Below, one piece after another: positions 11,826-23,866 of a stretch of DNA of 64,000 nt. The stretch spans positions 7,544,396-7,608,395 of the forward strand of contig NC_063051.1 in the NCBI RefSeq assembly GCF_018812025.1. Direction: 5' to 3'. A model generated the notes under the pieces. It ran no database searches, had not been told where the DNA came from, and saw only the letters and a list, made by a program, of their open reading frames with translations. This DNA is from Megalobrama amblycephala. Lineage: Eukaryota; Chordata; Actinopteri; Cypriniformes; Xenocyprididae. Both the position numbers and the translations under genes were made by a program. Each line of letters starts with the position of its first letter. The first letter of the stretch is position 1.

Positions 11826-14018
11826 TGCTTGTTTTTTAATAGCAAAAAAAAGTTATATTTTTGGCAAATGTACAGGCCCTTTCACACCAAAAGTGAAATG
11901 AATAAGCCTCAAGCTGAAGGAAATGCAAATTCACGTCTGTACAGTAGATGTTGACTGGACATCAGACAAATGTTGTTTGGGGGTATAGTCAATTTGATTA
12001 GTCATAAATGAAAATTTAAATCTGGAAGTTACACTTTGTTTTCATAAGTCTTTTATTCTGGAAAGATCAAGGAATACTTTATTCCTCACAACTGCTTTAT
12101 AGAAAGCATTATTCATTTTAATAGGGCAACATAAACTTTAAGGCTGCCTTATATGTGGGATTACATATGGGATTTGGGTGAATTACATGCGTTTTGTGTC
12201 AATGACACTAATGTGATGAATTCACAATTACAACCTTTAACAAGACATTTTTTCATTGCAGCACCTGCTTAACAACTTCCATGTAATTACATAGCTGCTG
12301 GGATCTGTAGGGGGTATAATCAATTTAATTAGTCATAAATGAAAACCTTAATTAAACTACAGAATAAGATGCTACATCAGTAACTGTTCAATTTATAAAA
12401 AAGGACTGGCACAAGCTTGTGGAACCTTTACAAGCAACTAATGTACAAATACCTTTTAATGGCCCAAGACCCAAATTCCCAACTCAAAGTCTAAAATGAT
12501 CCCTTTAGGACACAAACATGCATATTTGCAATCGCCACAGTTTATAACTATAACTGTTGCAGTAACAATCCCAGTAGTCAAGATAGAGTGGCCTTCAAAT
12601 ATTTTTGTTATAAAGTCAGCATGAAATCAAAATTGACCATTTTTATTTTCTTTTTTAATATTACAGTATTTATTATAAAGGATTTTTCTGTGCGCATCAT
12701 TAATTCATGTACCCTTGTGATCTTTAATTAAAATAACTTTCCCTCTCCCTGATGACGTTTTTACTGGCATGTGGGCGGGACAAGCTGTCACTCACATGAG
12801 GTCACAGCAATAGCAAACCACAATGATCCAATCAATTTCCGATGGACAAAATTAAGTCCCCTCCTACATTTTTTCTTGTTCGACAAGCCTATCGCAACTT
12901 CCATTTCATGCCGCCTTATAATACTTAGGTGGCTATAAACATTTCCACAGTTTAACTAACTTTAACTAGCTTTCTTAGCTAGATTAATACATAATATAAT
13001 ATAATATAATATAATATAATATAATATAATATACCATTGAGCATCATTCATGGCTCAATATGTCATGTGTTTGGCCACAGCTCTGACAGAAGAGGTGAAA
13101 TATGTTGGATTCTGACAGGTTTTTGATTGACAGGATTTAGAATGAGTTAATAAAGTCTTGATTCGAATGACGGGCCTCTGGTTTTGATTGACTGGTTTCA
13201 GAATCCACTGCTCATGTTCTGATTTAAATACAGAAAGGGGATCTGGACACCCCTCCTTCTGTATGTTACTATCTAATTAGGAAAGTCTGTGGGAGAGAGG
13301 AGGGGAAATCGGATATCTACTGCTTTGTACCTGTGGTATAATTAAGGATCACACTGGCAGCAGTAGAACTGTCTGGAGAGAGATAGCCTTTCTACATTTC
13401 TCTCTCAGTTTATCTTTTGGTCTCACAGTCCATCTCTCAGGGGCACTGGTGCAAGTAATGCTACCTCTCGCTCCCTCTCTGGTAATGTAAAACCATTGAG
13501 GGTGAGAGGTCAGCTCTTTTCATTAGTACAGGGAGGAAATGTTGGTGCAGCTCGATCGTCCTGTAGGAAAATTCCGTCATGCTTCGCGCCTTCTCATTCT
13601 GAAGTCCACTCCCGCGATGCTCTCCACTGTGGTTAAAACCCACCGCTTGGCAGACACCTGCTAATTGATAGTTAATGAAACTCGTGTAAAGTGATCGTGT
13701 GAATTGAGTCATGGATGGCATTGTAATTCATGGAAGAAAAGCAAGTCATTATGTCTGAGGACGATGTTTGTCTTCTCATCTTTTAATAGGAGGCAAAGAA
13801 TTATAAAACCCTTTCCAGTGTTGCAAATCACAAGCTCTGTTAATAAGTTGGAAAAACATGTTCTCTATCTCTAAATAATTACAGGGTAATTACAGAGTTT
13901 AAATAAGTAAACATGAATCACTTAAAGCATTACAATGTCACTGAGACATTAAAGACAAAATTCCTTTCCTTGAATGAAGTGAATGATGCATGGTTGTTTG
14001 GTAAACATTTCCTGGTCA

Positions 14019-14020
<2 letters not shown>
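11826..14020. other. Intergenic with diverged repeats and an (ATAAT)n microsatellite
   Basis: A 36-bp direct repeat (GGGGTATAGTCAATTTGATT and following) at about 11979 and 12311. A GC-richer repeat-like block lies at 12606-12930. An ATAAT pentanucleotide array lies at about 12991-13033. No coding character. Confidence 0.45.

Positions 14021-14102
<82 letters not shown>
14021..14102. repeat. (TA)n microsatellite
   Basis: About 41 uninterrupted TA units. The 65-aa frame overlapping it is the microsatellite translated (alternating Tyr/Ile). Confidence 0.97.
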
Positions 14103-14106
<4 letters not shown>

Positions 14107-14705
14107 TTAGATTATATTAGACACACTACATATTACATTATTATCCAATTTACATCCAAACACAGCAAGATAATATTAATCAATATGTAAAACAAAACCC
14201 CACAATGTCACACTTATTATAGGCTATGAGCTGTTAATGCCATGCATTCAAAAGATCAGTATATAATTACTAAATGACTGCCTGCCAAAAATGTTTCAAA
14301 CTTATGACAATTCATTTCTCATTCTGTTTTTTAAATTCTTTTTGACCACTGTTAAAAAACTGTGCACAAAAATAAAAAGTTGTTTTGCACCTCTACTTCC
14401 TCAGCCACTTCCTTCTCCTTTCTTCCCCAAGTGTTAATTGGCCAAAGGAGTGTGACAGTGATAGATTTTTGCTAGTGCAATTACTCAGACTGTAGATCAC
14501 CTACACTCACTTGGCTTCTTAGGTCTGAGCTCTAACACCCTGGTCATTAGTAAAAGAGAAGGTAAGAGGCAATTTCACATACCATTTAGACCTGTGATGA
14601 TTATAGCCTGACAGACAGGTTGGGTGCACATGGATCAAACATCAATGACACATGTATGTTATAAGTATATATTGTGAAAAATATCAGTAAAACATGTCAT
14701 GATCA
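14103..14705. other. No gene seen
   Basis: Unique AT-rich sequence with no coding or repeat structure that I can support. Confidence 0.4.
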
Positions 14706-15775
14706 TTAAGATTTTTTTTCATTTTCATGGCAATCAAGCACATGTTCCACCACAAACTGTTCCTTATTATTGCAATGCGTCCATAGACTCATAGGCATAG
14801 ACTCAAAAAGGTTCTGGAAACATTCCTCAGAGATTTTGGTCCATATTGACAGGATAGCATCACACAGTTGCTGCAAATGTGTCGGCTGCACATCCATGAT
14901 GCTAATCTCCTGTTCCACCACATCCCAAAGGTGCTCTACTGGATTGAGATCTGGTGATTGTGGAGGCCATTTGAGTGTAGTGAACTCATTGTCATGTTCA
15001 AGAAACCAGTTTGAGATGATCTGAGTTTTGACACGTTGCGTTATCCTGCTGGAAGTAGCCATCAGAAGATCGGAACACTGTGGTCATAAAGGGATGAACA
15101 TGGTCAGCAACAATACACAGGTAGGTTGTGACATTTAAGTGAAGCTCAGCTGGTACTAAGGGACCCAAAATATCCCCCACACCATTACACCACCAGCAGC
15201 AGCTTGAACTGTTGATTCAAGGCAGGATGGATCCATGCTTTCATGTTGTTTACGCCAAATTCTGACCCTACCATCTGAATGTCACAGCATAAATCCAGAC
15301 ACATCAGACCAGGCAACATATTTCCAATTTTCTATTGTCCAATTTTGGTGAGCCTGTGCAAATTGTAGTCTAAGTTTCATGTTGTTAGCTGACAGGAGTG
15401 GCACCCGGTGTGTTCTTCTGCTGCTGTAGCACATCTGCTTCAAGGTTGGACGTGTTTTGCGTTCAGAGATGCTCTTGTGCATACCTTGGTTGTAACAAGT
15501 GGTTATTTGAGTTACTGTTGCCTTTTTATTAGCTCAAACTACTCTGGACATTCTCCTCTGACCTCTGACATCAACAAGGCATTTTCACCCACATTTTGCA
15601 TTTTGCCGCTCTCTGGATATTTTCTCTTTTTCTGACCATTCCCTGTAAACCCTAGAGATGGCTGTGTGTGAAAATCCCAGTAGATCAGCAGTTTAGCTCA
15701 AATACTCAGATCAGCCCGTCTCGCACCAACAAACATGCCATGTTCAAAGTCACTTAAATCACATTTCTTTCCCAT
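14706..15775 (-). pseudogene. Tc1-like transposase, multiply frameshifted
   Basis: Read on the minus strand, it starts at the ATG ending at 15775 (MGKKC, then DFEHGMFVGARRADLSI). Fragments follow in changing frames: KSISERKTRPTLKQM, RRTHRVPLLSANNMKLRLQ, QNWTIENWKYVAWSDVSG (first Asp kept; adjacent Glu is Val), GYFQQDNATCQ (second Asp), then WPPQSPDLNPVEHLWD (catalytic Glu). Several stops and a loss of sequence between the first two catalytic parts make it non-functional. The C-terminal end diverges from the usual family. Confidence 0.88.
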
Positions 15776-15905
15776 TCTGATGCTCAGCTGGAACTTCAGC
15801 AGATTGTCTTGACCATGTCTAAATGCGTTGAGTTGCTGCCATGCGATTGGCTGATTAGATATTTGCAGTCAGGCAGGTTTACCTAATAAAGTTGCCGGTG
15901 AGTTT
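14706..15905 (-). mobile_element. Minus-strand Tc1-like transposon relic
   Basis: One end is recognisable at about 15878-15905 (plus strand TTTACCTAATAAAGTTGCCGG), the usual terminus of a widespread fish and amphibian Tc1 family. The opposite terminus is not found near 14700, so that end is truncated or diverged. The transposase body lies between. Confidence 0.8.
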
Positions 15906-17561
15906 ATATATAAATCTAAATAAATTAATTGATACTGGTAGGCTATATATAAACTTAAAATTGGAATGAAGTATGACCCAGACATGTTCCTGACCTAATA
16001 ACAGAATAACAGTGATATATTGATCAATGGCTTTGCAGCATTTGGTCAAAACAAGGCTGTAAAATCTAATTGTGAAGAATAAAATGCAATGTCACTGGAT
16101 ACAAGAGCAAAAATACACAAGGGAGGCTTTCACATACACTCTCACTGTCAAAGACTTGAATGGAGGCGATTATAAATGAGACTGTGCACCTCTCAGCATT
16201 ATGCACACCTCTGGTCTTCAGCATGCTTCTAAGTCCATTGCTCATTTGCCCTTGGCACACTGTACGACTGAAACCTTTTCAGTGTAAAAGGACTGGAGCT
16301 GGAACAGTCAAATTGCACTGAAAGACAGTAGGGAATTGCGTCAGAGTGACGAGGAACAAATATCTCCTTGAATATGTCCTCGTTGTGCAAAGAGGATGAA
16401 AAGGCCTGTTTTTATTGTGTCCGTTAATCCCCTCTCCTAAATGTATTATCTCCAGGATTGAATGCACTGATGACTTATTGACTCTTTTTGGCATCCTAAA
16501 AGCACCAGGACCCATCTGCCAAGAACTGTTTGGCATCGAATCAGCCTTAATCCCCTTTTTGCTTGCAGAAATCTTAAACCCCTCCCCCATCCCTTTCTTT
16601 CTTTTTCTTTTTTTAAAAGCCTTTTTGTATATTGCTAAACCAAAGCACACAGCTTTTGCACAGAAGTCAAATAATAACTTTCTGAAAAAGACTGTTAATA
16701 TTCTTGGAAGTTTTTAAAACGGATTTAGAGAGAAGATAAAACTCTCTCAAAACAACCCTTGCAACCTTTCTATCTCATATGCAAAAAAGACTTTGGCTGT
16801 TTCTATAACAATCACAAGGTATAATCCATCTGTTGTTGTCCTTTCCCTGGCTCCCCATGCGATCATCTCAGCTTGAGTTTTTCCTTTCCTTCTTAAAGCC
16901 TCAACAAAGTAACGACCAACCCCGAATTATCCCTCGTAGCACATCACATCTGCAGATTAGTAACCACACACTCAGTAATCAGCCACATGCTGTGTTTACC
17001 CACAGTTCTGTGCAGACACTCAGAGAAGCTCAAAAGTTATTACCAAAAAAAAAAAAAAAATAGCAACACATCCAGGTGTTACTGACCTCTCATCCTAAGG
17101 ATCGAATACCTGTCACAGATCTCAGTGATAAGATTTAATCTTACTACAAATCCTTGACTTATAAGATGCCTTTGGAGACAGTTCTGTCAAAGATTGCACA
17201 AGATTAAATATTTCCCTGTTCATAGACACTGGATGGAGAATAACTGACTACTTCAATATCAGTATCTGCCAAATAGTAATGTATAGCCCAGTGGCACTAG
17301 CTAAAACTATCAATGTAATACTTTTCATTCTTGAGTCATCATACAGATACATTTACTTGCTGAGGAAGAATATTACTGCAATGTTGTATAGGCCTAATTA
17401 TTTTATTTTATTTTATCCAGTTTTTTTTATCCAGTTTTATTTTATCCAGTTTTATCCAGTTTTCAAAATTGGTTGGTCTATGGTGGGGATTTTTAGCGAC
17501 TCTTTTACAGACACCAGTAGATGGCGACAAGGGACTGTTATGAGTGAGCTGAAATTGTTAA
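15906..17561. other. Intergenic, no gene
   Basis: AT-rich unique sequence, a poly-A run at about 17043-17060, and a short TTTTATCCAG tandem at about 17405-17462. The 100-138-aa open frames here lack codon bias and family matches. Confidence 0.45.
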
Positions 17562-17871
17562 TTAATGGGGTACTTCACCCCTGGAAAGATGAATGTGTAT
17601 TTAAAATTGGTCATTTATGTAGTAGAAATGTGAAATTATTTTTGAATTTGGAGCTTTCTAGACTGAGAAAAGGCAGAAAATGTATTTTTGACTAATGTGG
17701 ATGAAAGACAACAACTCCCAGAATGCACTTGTTTTGCTGCCCCTGCGAGGCCACGCCCAAACCACGCCTATCGGTTACAGGCGGAATTACCAGGAAAATT
17801 CAAACAACTAGGTTTGCTTTGTTACATATTAATTCTATAAATCGTGAGTTAGTTCATACATTTACAGCGAA

Positions 17872-18195
17872 ATGGTGCTAAATTGCTTTGTACCTGGATG
17901 TACACCCAAAACCAGGAAAGGACAAGTAAGTTTCCATCATTTTCCGATTAAGTTAAAGATTTGGAGCGATGTAAACAGTGGCTGTGGGCCATCAAACACC
18001 CGATGTTTGGAGATAACACCGTTATAGAAAACCTAAAAAAACCGCAGAATATGTAGTCTCCATTTCAAGCACGAGGACTACGAACCAAATATCCTTGCAA
18101 TGAAGAGAACCATTCTGATGGACACCGCGATCGATATTCACTTTCCCAGAGGACGAACAGCCTGGGCATCTGGTACTAAGCGTATTCGCCTAGAC
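17872..18195 (+). pseudogene. THAP zinc-finger domain fragment
   Basis: From ATG 17872 the product starts MVLNCFVPGCTPKTRKG with FHHFPIK (C-x4-C and the THAP aromatic/FP motif). The frame shifts at about 17954 to KDLERCKQWLWAIKHP (Trp region). It returns to the first frame at 18052 with CSLHFKHEDYEPN (the C-x2-H-F half of the C2CH zinc site). A TAG at 18054 in the middle frame and the two frameshifts break it. It may end at a GTAAGA donor at 18196 or at TAG 18229. This was a sequence-specific DNA-binding domain, probably from a transposase. Confidence 0.78.
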
Positions 18196-18654
18196 GTAAG
18201 ACTCGCTGATACTAGACTGATAACACAGTAGCCTATACGTAGTGCTGTAGGTAGCACATAGGTAGCAGTAAAACTGCAAACTTAGCAAAGTAACGTTAGA
18301 TAGACAATTACATATAAGTTGCATATAAGTTGACTGTTATCAAAGTAAAGCCACTGTTCTGTAAAACTGAGTTAGTCTATTTATCTATTTATGCTAACGT
18401 TACCACAAAAGCCTGTTGCTGTATTGGTTGAGATGACTGCAGAGACCGATAAATTTGCGAGATGAACCACTGATGTAGTGCAGACTATAACAAAATATGT
18501 TAAGCTTAAAAATATAATTGACACCCACTTTTGATAAAATCTTTGATCTATGTCCGTGAGTAACCTCAAACGCACATATGTATGGGCGTGGTGAAAAAAT
18601 GCGGAACTACCTGCTATTACTGGCTGTAGTTTTATGCCTCTGGCCAAAAAAGCC

Positions 18655-19230
18655 TAGCCTGGTAATACCAGACTCTGCTACTTCACTTTGCTTCGTAGAC
18701 AGAGTCTGGAATGGCATAATAGAGAAGTGTTTTCTCTCTCGCTAGGGGACGCTTGTCTGAAGTTTAAAATCATTGGTTACCCGTAAGCCAATCAGATACG
18801 TTTAGTTATGACGTATGTTATCCGCCTGTACAGCCGCATCGAAGCACAGACATCATGCATCGAACTCAAATCTATGATTGAACTTCCACTGTAAACCTGT
18901 TGTAAACACATGATGATGTGAGCGAAATACCGGAGTGAACATGGCTGTAAACGACTTTTGCAGATTATGCGAAGTTAATGCATCCCGAAGTTTGCATCCC
19001 GTGTCTCGTTTCCCATTTCCGCGGTCGTTTCGGTTTTCGATTTCTCTAACCTACAATGTAAAACTCGGCGCTTAGCATCTACGTCACGACTCTCAGCCCG
19101 CCCTCTGTTCGTTGATTGGCCCGGCTGTTTCCAGACCGGTGGCAAACACAAAGCTCTGACGCTGTATCAGACTGAGTACAGAAGCGAAATGAAATTGAGC
19201 GGAAGTAGGAAGTCTGACGTAGTCAGGCTA
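18655..19230. mobile_element. hAT-like MITE nested in the THAP element
   Basis: Ends are TAGCCTGGTAATACCAGACT and, inverted, TAGCCTGACTACGTCAGACT. Both sides carry AAAAAAGCC (18646-18654 and 19231-19239), which fits an 8-9 bp target duplication. About 576 bp, GC-richer than its surroundings, with no coding capacity. Confidence 0.75.
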
Positions 19231-19285
19231 AAAAAAGCCTCCGATGACGCAAAATGACGATTTTTGCGTCATCGGAGGCTTTTTT
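19231..19285. repeat. Perfect 24-bp stem hairpin
   Basis: The left arm at 19231-19254 and right arm at 19262-19285 are exact inverted complements around a 7-nt loop. The core is GCCTCCGATGACGC. It lies inside the TTAA element next to the MITE insertion. Confidence 0.9.
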
Positions 19286-20045
19286 ACAGAATAAAAATGC
19301 ATAAATCTCTCATCTCGGGCTGATATGAAGGGGGAAAGCACAGTAATTCGAAAATACTAGTGGTATTCTACTAATACAAAGCTTAATGCTAAATCCTGAA
19401 GTAACCCTTTAATTCAGGAACAAAACATGCGTGCGAGGTATTGAATCATTTATGTGTGAGTCAAAAGATTCATTCGGGACTCAGGAATAATTCTGTATGA
19501 GTGAGTCACTGAATCATTCACTCAACTGATTCGTTCAAACACACTGATTCATTCAGGAACCGAACACTGTGTGTTGATCGAAGACAGTCAACATTTGTTC
19601 CTTCTTTAACTTCGTCTGGAGCGCTTTTCGTTGGAGGAGCACAAATAGACAAAGAAACTGGCCAGTTGTGTCTAAAATGTAAGTTTCTCGATATCAATTT
19701 TGTTTGTTGAACTGTTATAACGCGATATCTGCTGATGACAAGGCTGTGCTCACCTGTTGCACTCTGCCGCTGTTACTCAGACCTGTTCTAGTCTTGTGTT
19801 GTGATATACATCTTATAATCTTTTTTTTCTTGGAAATATATGTATGCTGTAAAAACATCATATTATATAAAATTGTGCTTCATATGGGAACATCTAAATT
19901 GGCGTTGTTGAAGTCAAATTTTATTTAATATTATGAATGAATATTAATTAATTTGTAGTAATTCTTATTATGAGGTATTTGGCCTCTGTTGTACTGCTTA
20001 GACTAGTATTGATCTAAGTGAGTTAGCCAGACTAGTTCTTCTGTG

Positions 20046-20333
20046 ACTTCGGTAAAGTTGGTTTTATATTCGCACATTCGGCCATCCGTATTCAATAGTC
20101 TTGTTAATCACACTACATTGGACATTCAGTGGACATTCACAAGTAAATATGCCATTAAAACAATACTTGCCTATTTTGATCGACTGTGAAAAATGTTGTA
20201 AGTTGACAATCGTTGGTTGTCAATATCACGTCGCTGCTTAAAATTCGCAAACATTAATTTATTGCACATTTATTGGAAAGCCTGAATTTATCAGAAGTCA
20301 GAATGTGCGAATATAAAACCAACTTTACCGAAG
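20046..20333. mobile_element. MITE with perfect long TIRs and 10-bp duplication
   Basis: The left TIR at 20046-20079 and right TIR at 20301-20334 are exact inverted complements (33-34 bp, starting ACTTCGGTAAAG). TTCTTCTGTG flanks it at 20036-20045 and 20334-20343. A 9-10 bp duplication suggests a Mutator-like (MULE) element. 288 bp, noncoding, apparently young. Confidence 0.88.
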
Positions 20334-20382
20334 TTCTTCTGTGTTACCATAATGGTTAATAAGATCTTGTTGCTTTAGCTTG

Positions 20383-21402
20383 TTAAAGGCACAATATGTA
20401 ACATTTTTGAGGTAAAAAATCCAAAAACCACTAGGCCAGTGTTATATATTTTGTTCAGTTGAGTACTTACAATATCCCAGATGTTTCCAACTAACGTTAT
20501 TTGTAAATCGTGAGAAAATCGCGATTTTATCCAAGGATAAGGGACTCGTCCGGGAGTCGCCTGTCAATGGCGTCATATCTGCCTTACCCTTGGTTTCCGG
20601 TTTTATTTTGTAGAAACCATTAAAACACCAAAGACGCTTTAATATATTACATGTTTTACTAGACAAGGGAACAACTGTTTACATTTATAGACAGAAAACG
20701 AGTTATATAGCTCAACACGTTTAGTCTTATTGTTTAAATCTAGTTTTCTTGATTTTCCAAGAGTACCATGATTTTACCATACCTCAGAGAAAAACTATTT
20801 TGTCAAGTAGCTAATACAGCATTTATACAATACATTTTAAAATTAATTGCATGTCATCTATCAACACAAGCCACCCAGCATTTAATAATGATATTCTAAA
20901 ATTGATCTAACCTACTGCAATGTGCAACAAGTGTCTCACAGCAGCCGCCGAGCGAATGCACAGAGTAACATTATAACATTTTTAACACAGTCATAGATGC
21001 ACAGAGTAACATTATAAAAATTTTAACACAGTATGTCTCTAATATGATAAATAGCGCTGTGTTACCTCATACGCTTGACCGGAAGAAGCGAAAGCAGCGA
21101 CTGCAGCATAATAAGAGCTCCACTGCTTGCGAGTCATATGTCACGTTCGTCTCTCATTAGCAATCGCCTCAGCGGCCTCATCCAGCTCCAACAGCACTTG
21201 TCCTGCTCTGCTTCATACTACAGTAACGTTAGTAATCTCATCCATGAATATGATTTCTGCCCGTCCCGATTCGTTTCCACTGACTGTGAGATGTAGACGA
21301 CATCTCCCAAGAATCCGCGCTCAAACTCGGTGTCATCAAGCTACGCCTTTGTTTTGTTCAGGCGACCTCTAGCGGCGAAAAATTTACATATTGTAGCTTT
21401 AA
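20383..21402. mobile_element. TTAA-flanked element with ACAATATGTAA termini
   Basis: TTAA at 20383-20386 and 21399-21402. Inner ends AGGCACAATATGTAA and, inverted, AGCTACAATATGTAA. About 1.0 kb. The 73-81 aa frames inside overlap each other and show no family match. A short duplication (CACAGAGTAACATTATAA near 20959 and 21000) lies inside. Confidence 0.75.
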
Positions 21403-22570
21403 GTTGTACACACCAGCATTTTATACCGAGCATGTTATAGTTTGACATCTACTGTTGACCAGGAATTTCTAGACAACCACCATAAAATTGGATGGCCATG
21501 CTTTGCTTGAACTGCACCCTATTATTACTGAAAAGATTACATAATTGCAGCATGGCTTATAGTTGAGGCTATCAATTGTTTTTGAAAAATGTCTCTCGGC
21601 TCTCCTACATTAGATGAAATAGTCCTCTTTCAAAACCACTCACTGTGACTGTAATTCAGTAATAGGTCTGCTGTTATTGTAGTTACTTTGTTGCAGTTTG
21701 ACTGTTATCTCTTGTTGCTCTCACACACACAATAACTCTGCTATTGTCTGTAATTCTTGAGTCAAAAGACATGCTGTCCAAAAAATTGTGCAGATGATCC
21801 CTTACCAGATTTTTTTTCCCTCTGAAATTCTGACAAAAAATAATGATGCAGGCCTTGTCACAAAACAAGTTGGTCTATAGATCTAAAAAGGTATAATTTA
21901 TCCCTTCCAAAAAAAAAGTACGGAAGGACAAATTGTCTTGCCATGTCTAAAAGTCCATATCTGACTAAACTTCTTTGTCATTTAATTTTTTCGCCGCAAT
22001 CCTATCGCACCACAATCAGTCTCCATGTAACTCGACCTTGCTTCTACTTTATCTACATTATGCTCGTAGCAGACAGAGGCTTTCTCTTGGTTCTCCCGGT
22101 GTGACAGGCGCAATATCCACTGCAGTAAAACCCTATTTTCCCAGCTTTATTCTCAAATGCATAGGAATGGGTTAGCCATGCCCTGGAGGCAAACTGAAGT
22201 GCTCTGATTGCGATCTAATGAAGCCATCAATTAATGTGACAAAGTTTCTGGACACCCTTCACCCAAAGGCAAGAGCAAGCCTTTATTCCACCTTTATTTG
22301 AGTTAGGCTTAAATCACAGGAAGGAATTACAGCAATGATGGTGATAACCATAGTGACTCAGGTGTCTTGTGGCTTATTGTTGACTCCAAGGAGTAAATCA
22401 GTTTTCTTGGTTGATGAATACAATGCTGGGTGTATATCGTTAATTTGTGAATCTTACTGGAGCTTAGAAAGTGCCTGAAATAGGCCAGTATGGTTTCATT
22501 TTATATTAAGTGACCTTAAGGGGCAGGCAACAGATTGTGCATAAGAGTATGTATGTATATGTATATATGT
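21403..22570. other. No gene seen
   Basis: Mostly unique, AT-rich intergenic sequence. Confidence 0.4.
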
Positions 22571-22808
22571 TGAAAACAGTTGTACAGCTTAATATTTTTG
22601 AGGAACCCATGATACAGTTTTTTTCAGGTTTCTTTGGTGAATAGAAAGTTGAATAGAAACAGCATTTGCTTGGAATAGAAAATTTCTGTAACATTATTAA
22701 TGCCTTCACTGTCACTTTTGATCCATTTAATGCATACTTGCTGAATAAAAGTATTAATAATTGCTTTTAAAAAAATCATACTGACCCCAAACATTTGAAA
22801 AGTATCAT
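22571..22808 (+). mobile_element. Abundant cyprinid MITE, copy B (5'-truncated)
   Basis: Carries the later part of the family only: AACAGTTGTACAGCTTAATA, then CTTGCTGAATAAAAGT and CTGACCCCAAACATTTGAAA. Confidence 0.7.
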
Positions 22809-23198
22809 ATTCAATCCCTGGTCAACCTGTACCTGTACCTGCACAGTACTTTTTGTTAGTCTTGTTTAAGCTTTATGTGGATATATTAAAGACTGTGGTT
22901 TTTCGAATGAGTTTCCCCCCGTGACCTTTCTAGCTGCAGGTACAGATTGAGTCTCAGTCCCTCGTCTCCCCCCACATCCAGTACTGACCTCAGAACAGCT
23001 TTGAACATCTGTGGTAGACCGTACACCACCGGAGAGCCTCGGAGGACCCTGACATTTAAATAAAAGATGCTGTAATCTGGGAGAAATGTCGTGCCTTACA
23101 CGGGTGGCCAAAATCTGATAACATGGAATAGCTTTTAAAGCAGAATGAAGAAAAGAAGGTGGCTTTACTTAAAGACTACCCTCTCTCTTCCTGTTCAG

Positions 23199-23271
23199 GC
23201 TGCAAGTACTGGCTGCACTAATCAAAGATGGATGCATTGCTGTACCCTGCAAAATACATGTTGTTTACCAG
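23199..23271 (+). other. Candidate orphan exon
   Basis: A strong pyrimidine tract and CAG acceptor (CTCTCTCTTCCTGTTCAG ending 23198) are followed 73 bp later by CCAG|GTAAGC at 23271/23272. Two frames are open. One reads VLAALIKDGCIAVPCKIHVV, which looks protein-like, but I do not recognise it and 24 open codons are not significant. It could be an exon of an upstream gene, a leader exon of slc16a1, or a lncRNA exon. Confidence 0.25.
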
Positions 23272-23866
23272 GTAAGCTTTCCTTCCCAGTCCTCTGAATG
23301 CATTCGTTCACAGCAGGCTCATCAGCTCTGACCCTCTTTTTAATTGTTAAGCCCTGTTATGAAAGATTATGTTGCCATGGCATTGATGTGTTGAACAGAA
23401 CAAGCTGAAATTATGTCAGGTAACACTCTCTCTTGGCTTGGAGCACCTTAGCCCAATTCAAAATTGAGACAATTGTCATGACGGATCATTGTTAGAATGG
23501 AGTATTTTATAAATATTTTATATCTTTTGCTTCTTTGCCAATTTCACCAATATTCTGCCTGCATACTGATTTCTTTGTAAGTGAACAGATTGGTTGTTTA
23601 AGTAGAGCTACTGAAATACTTTTCTGTAGTGGTACTGTACTAGTATTGCCATCCATGTGCTTTGCCAACCCTTACAAAAAACAATATACTTCAAGTTTAT
23701 ATTATTAATTATATTTTTAAGTATAGTAGTAAGTATACTAATATCAATGTATGAGTAGTATACTTGTAAGTGTACTATTTCAATAGTACTAGGGACTAAA
23801 TTGGCCCACTTTTTAGTGTATAAAAGCATAGTATAAAAGTATAAAAACATAGCATAAGTTAGTGTT

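Larger units (their letters stand above)
17562..19412. mobile_element. TTAA-flanked, Kolobok-like element with THAP relic
   Basis: TTAA at 17562-17565 is followed by TGGGGTACTTCACCC. The right end reads CCTGAAGTAACCC before TTAA at 19409-19412, so the ends are inverted (GGGTTACTTCA against GGGGTACTTCA). The element is 1.85 kb. It contains a broken THAP zinc-finger coding segment, a hAT-like MITE inserted later, and a perfect hairpin. TTAA target duplication plus a THAP domain is the Kolobok combination. The superfamily call is inference. Confidence 0.65.

Noticed and set aside
13913..14110. 65-codon frame ending in alternating Tyr-Ile
   Set aside because: It is a (TA)n microsatellite in translation.
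16279..16717. Two overlapping frames of about 100-123 codons
   Set aside because: Opposite strands over the same bases, low-complexity Phe/Leu or Lys runs from a CT-rich tract, no family match.
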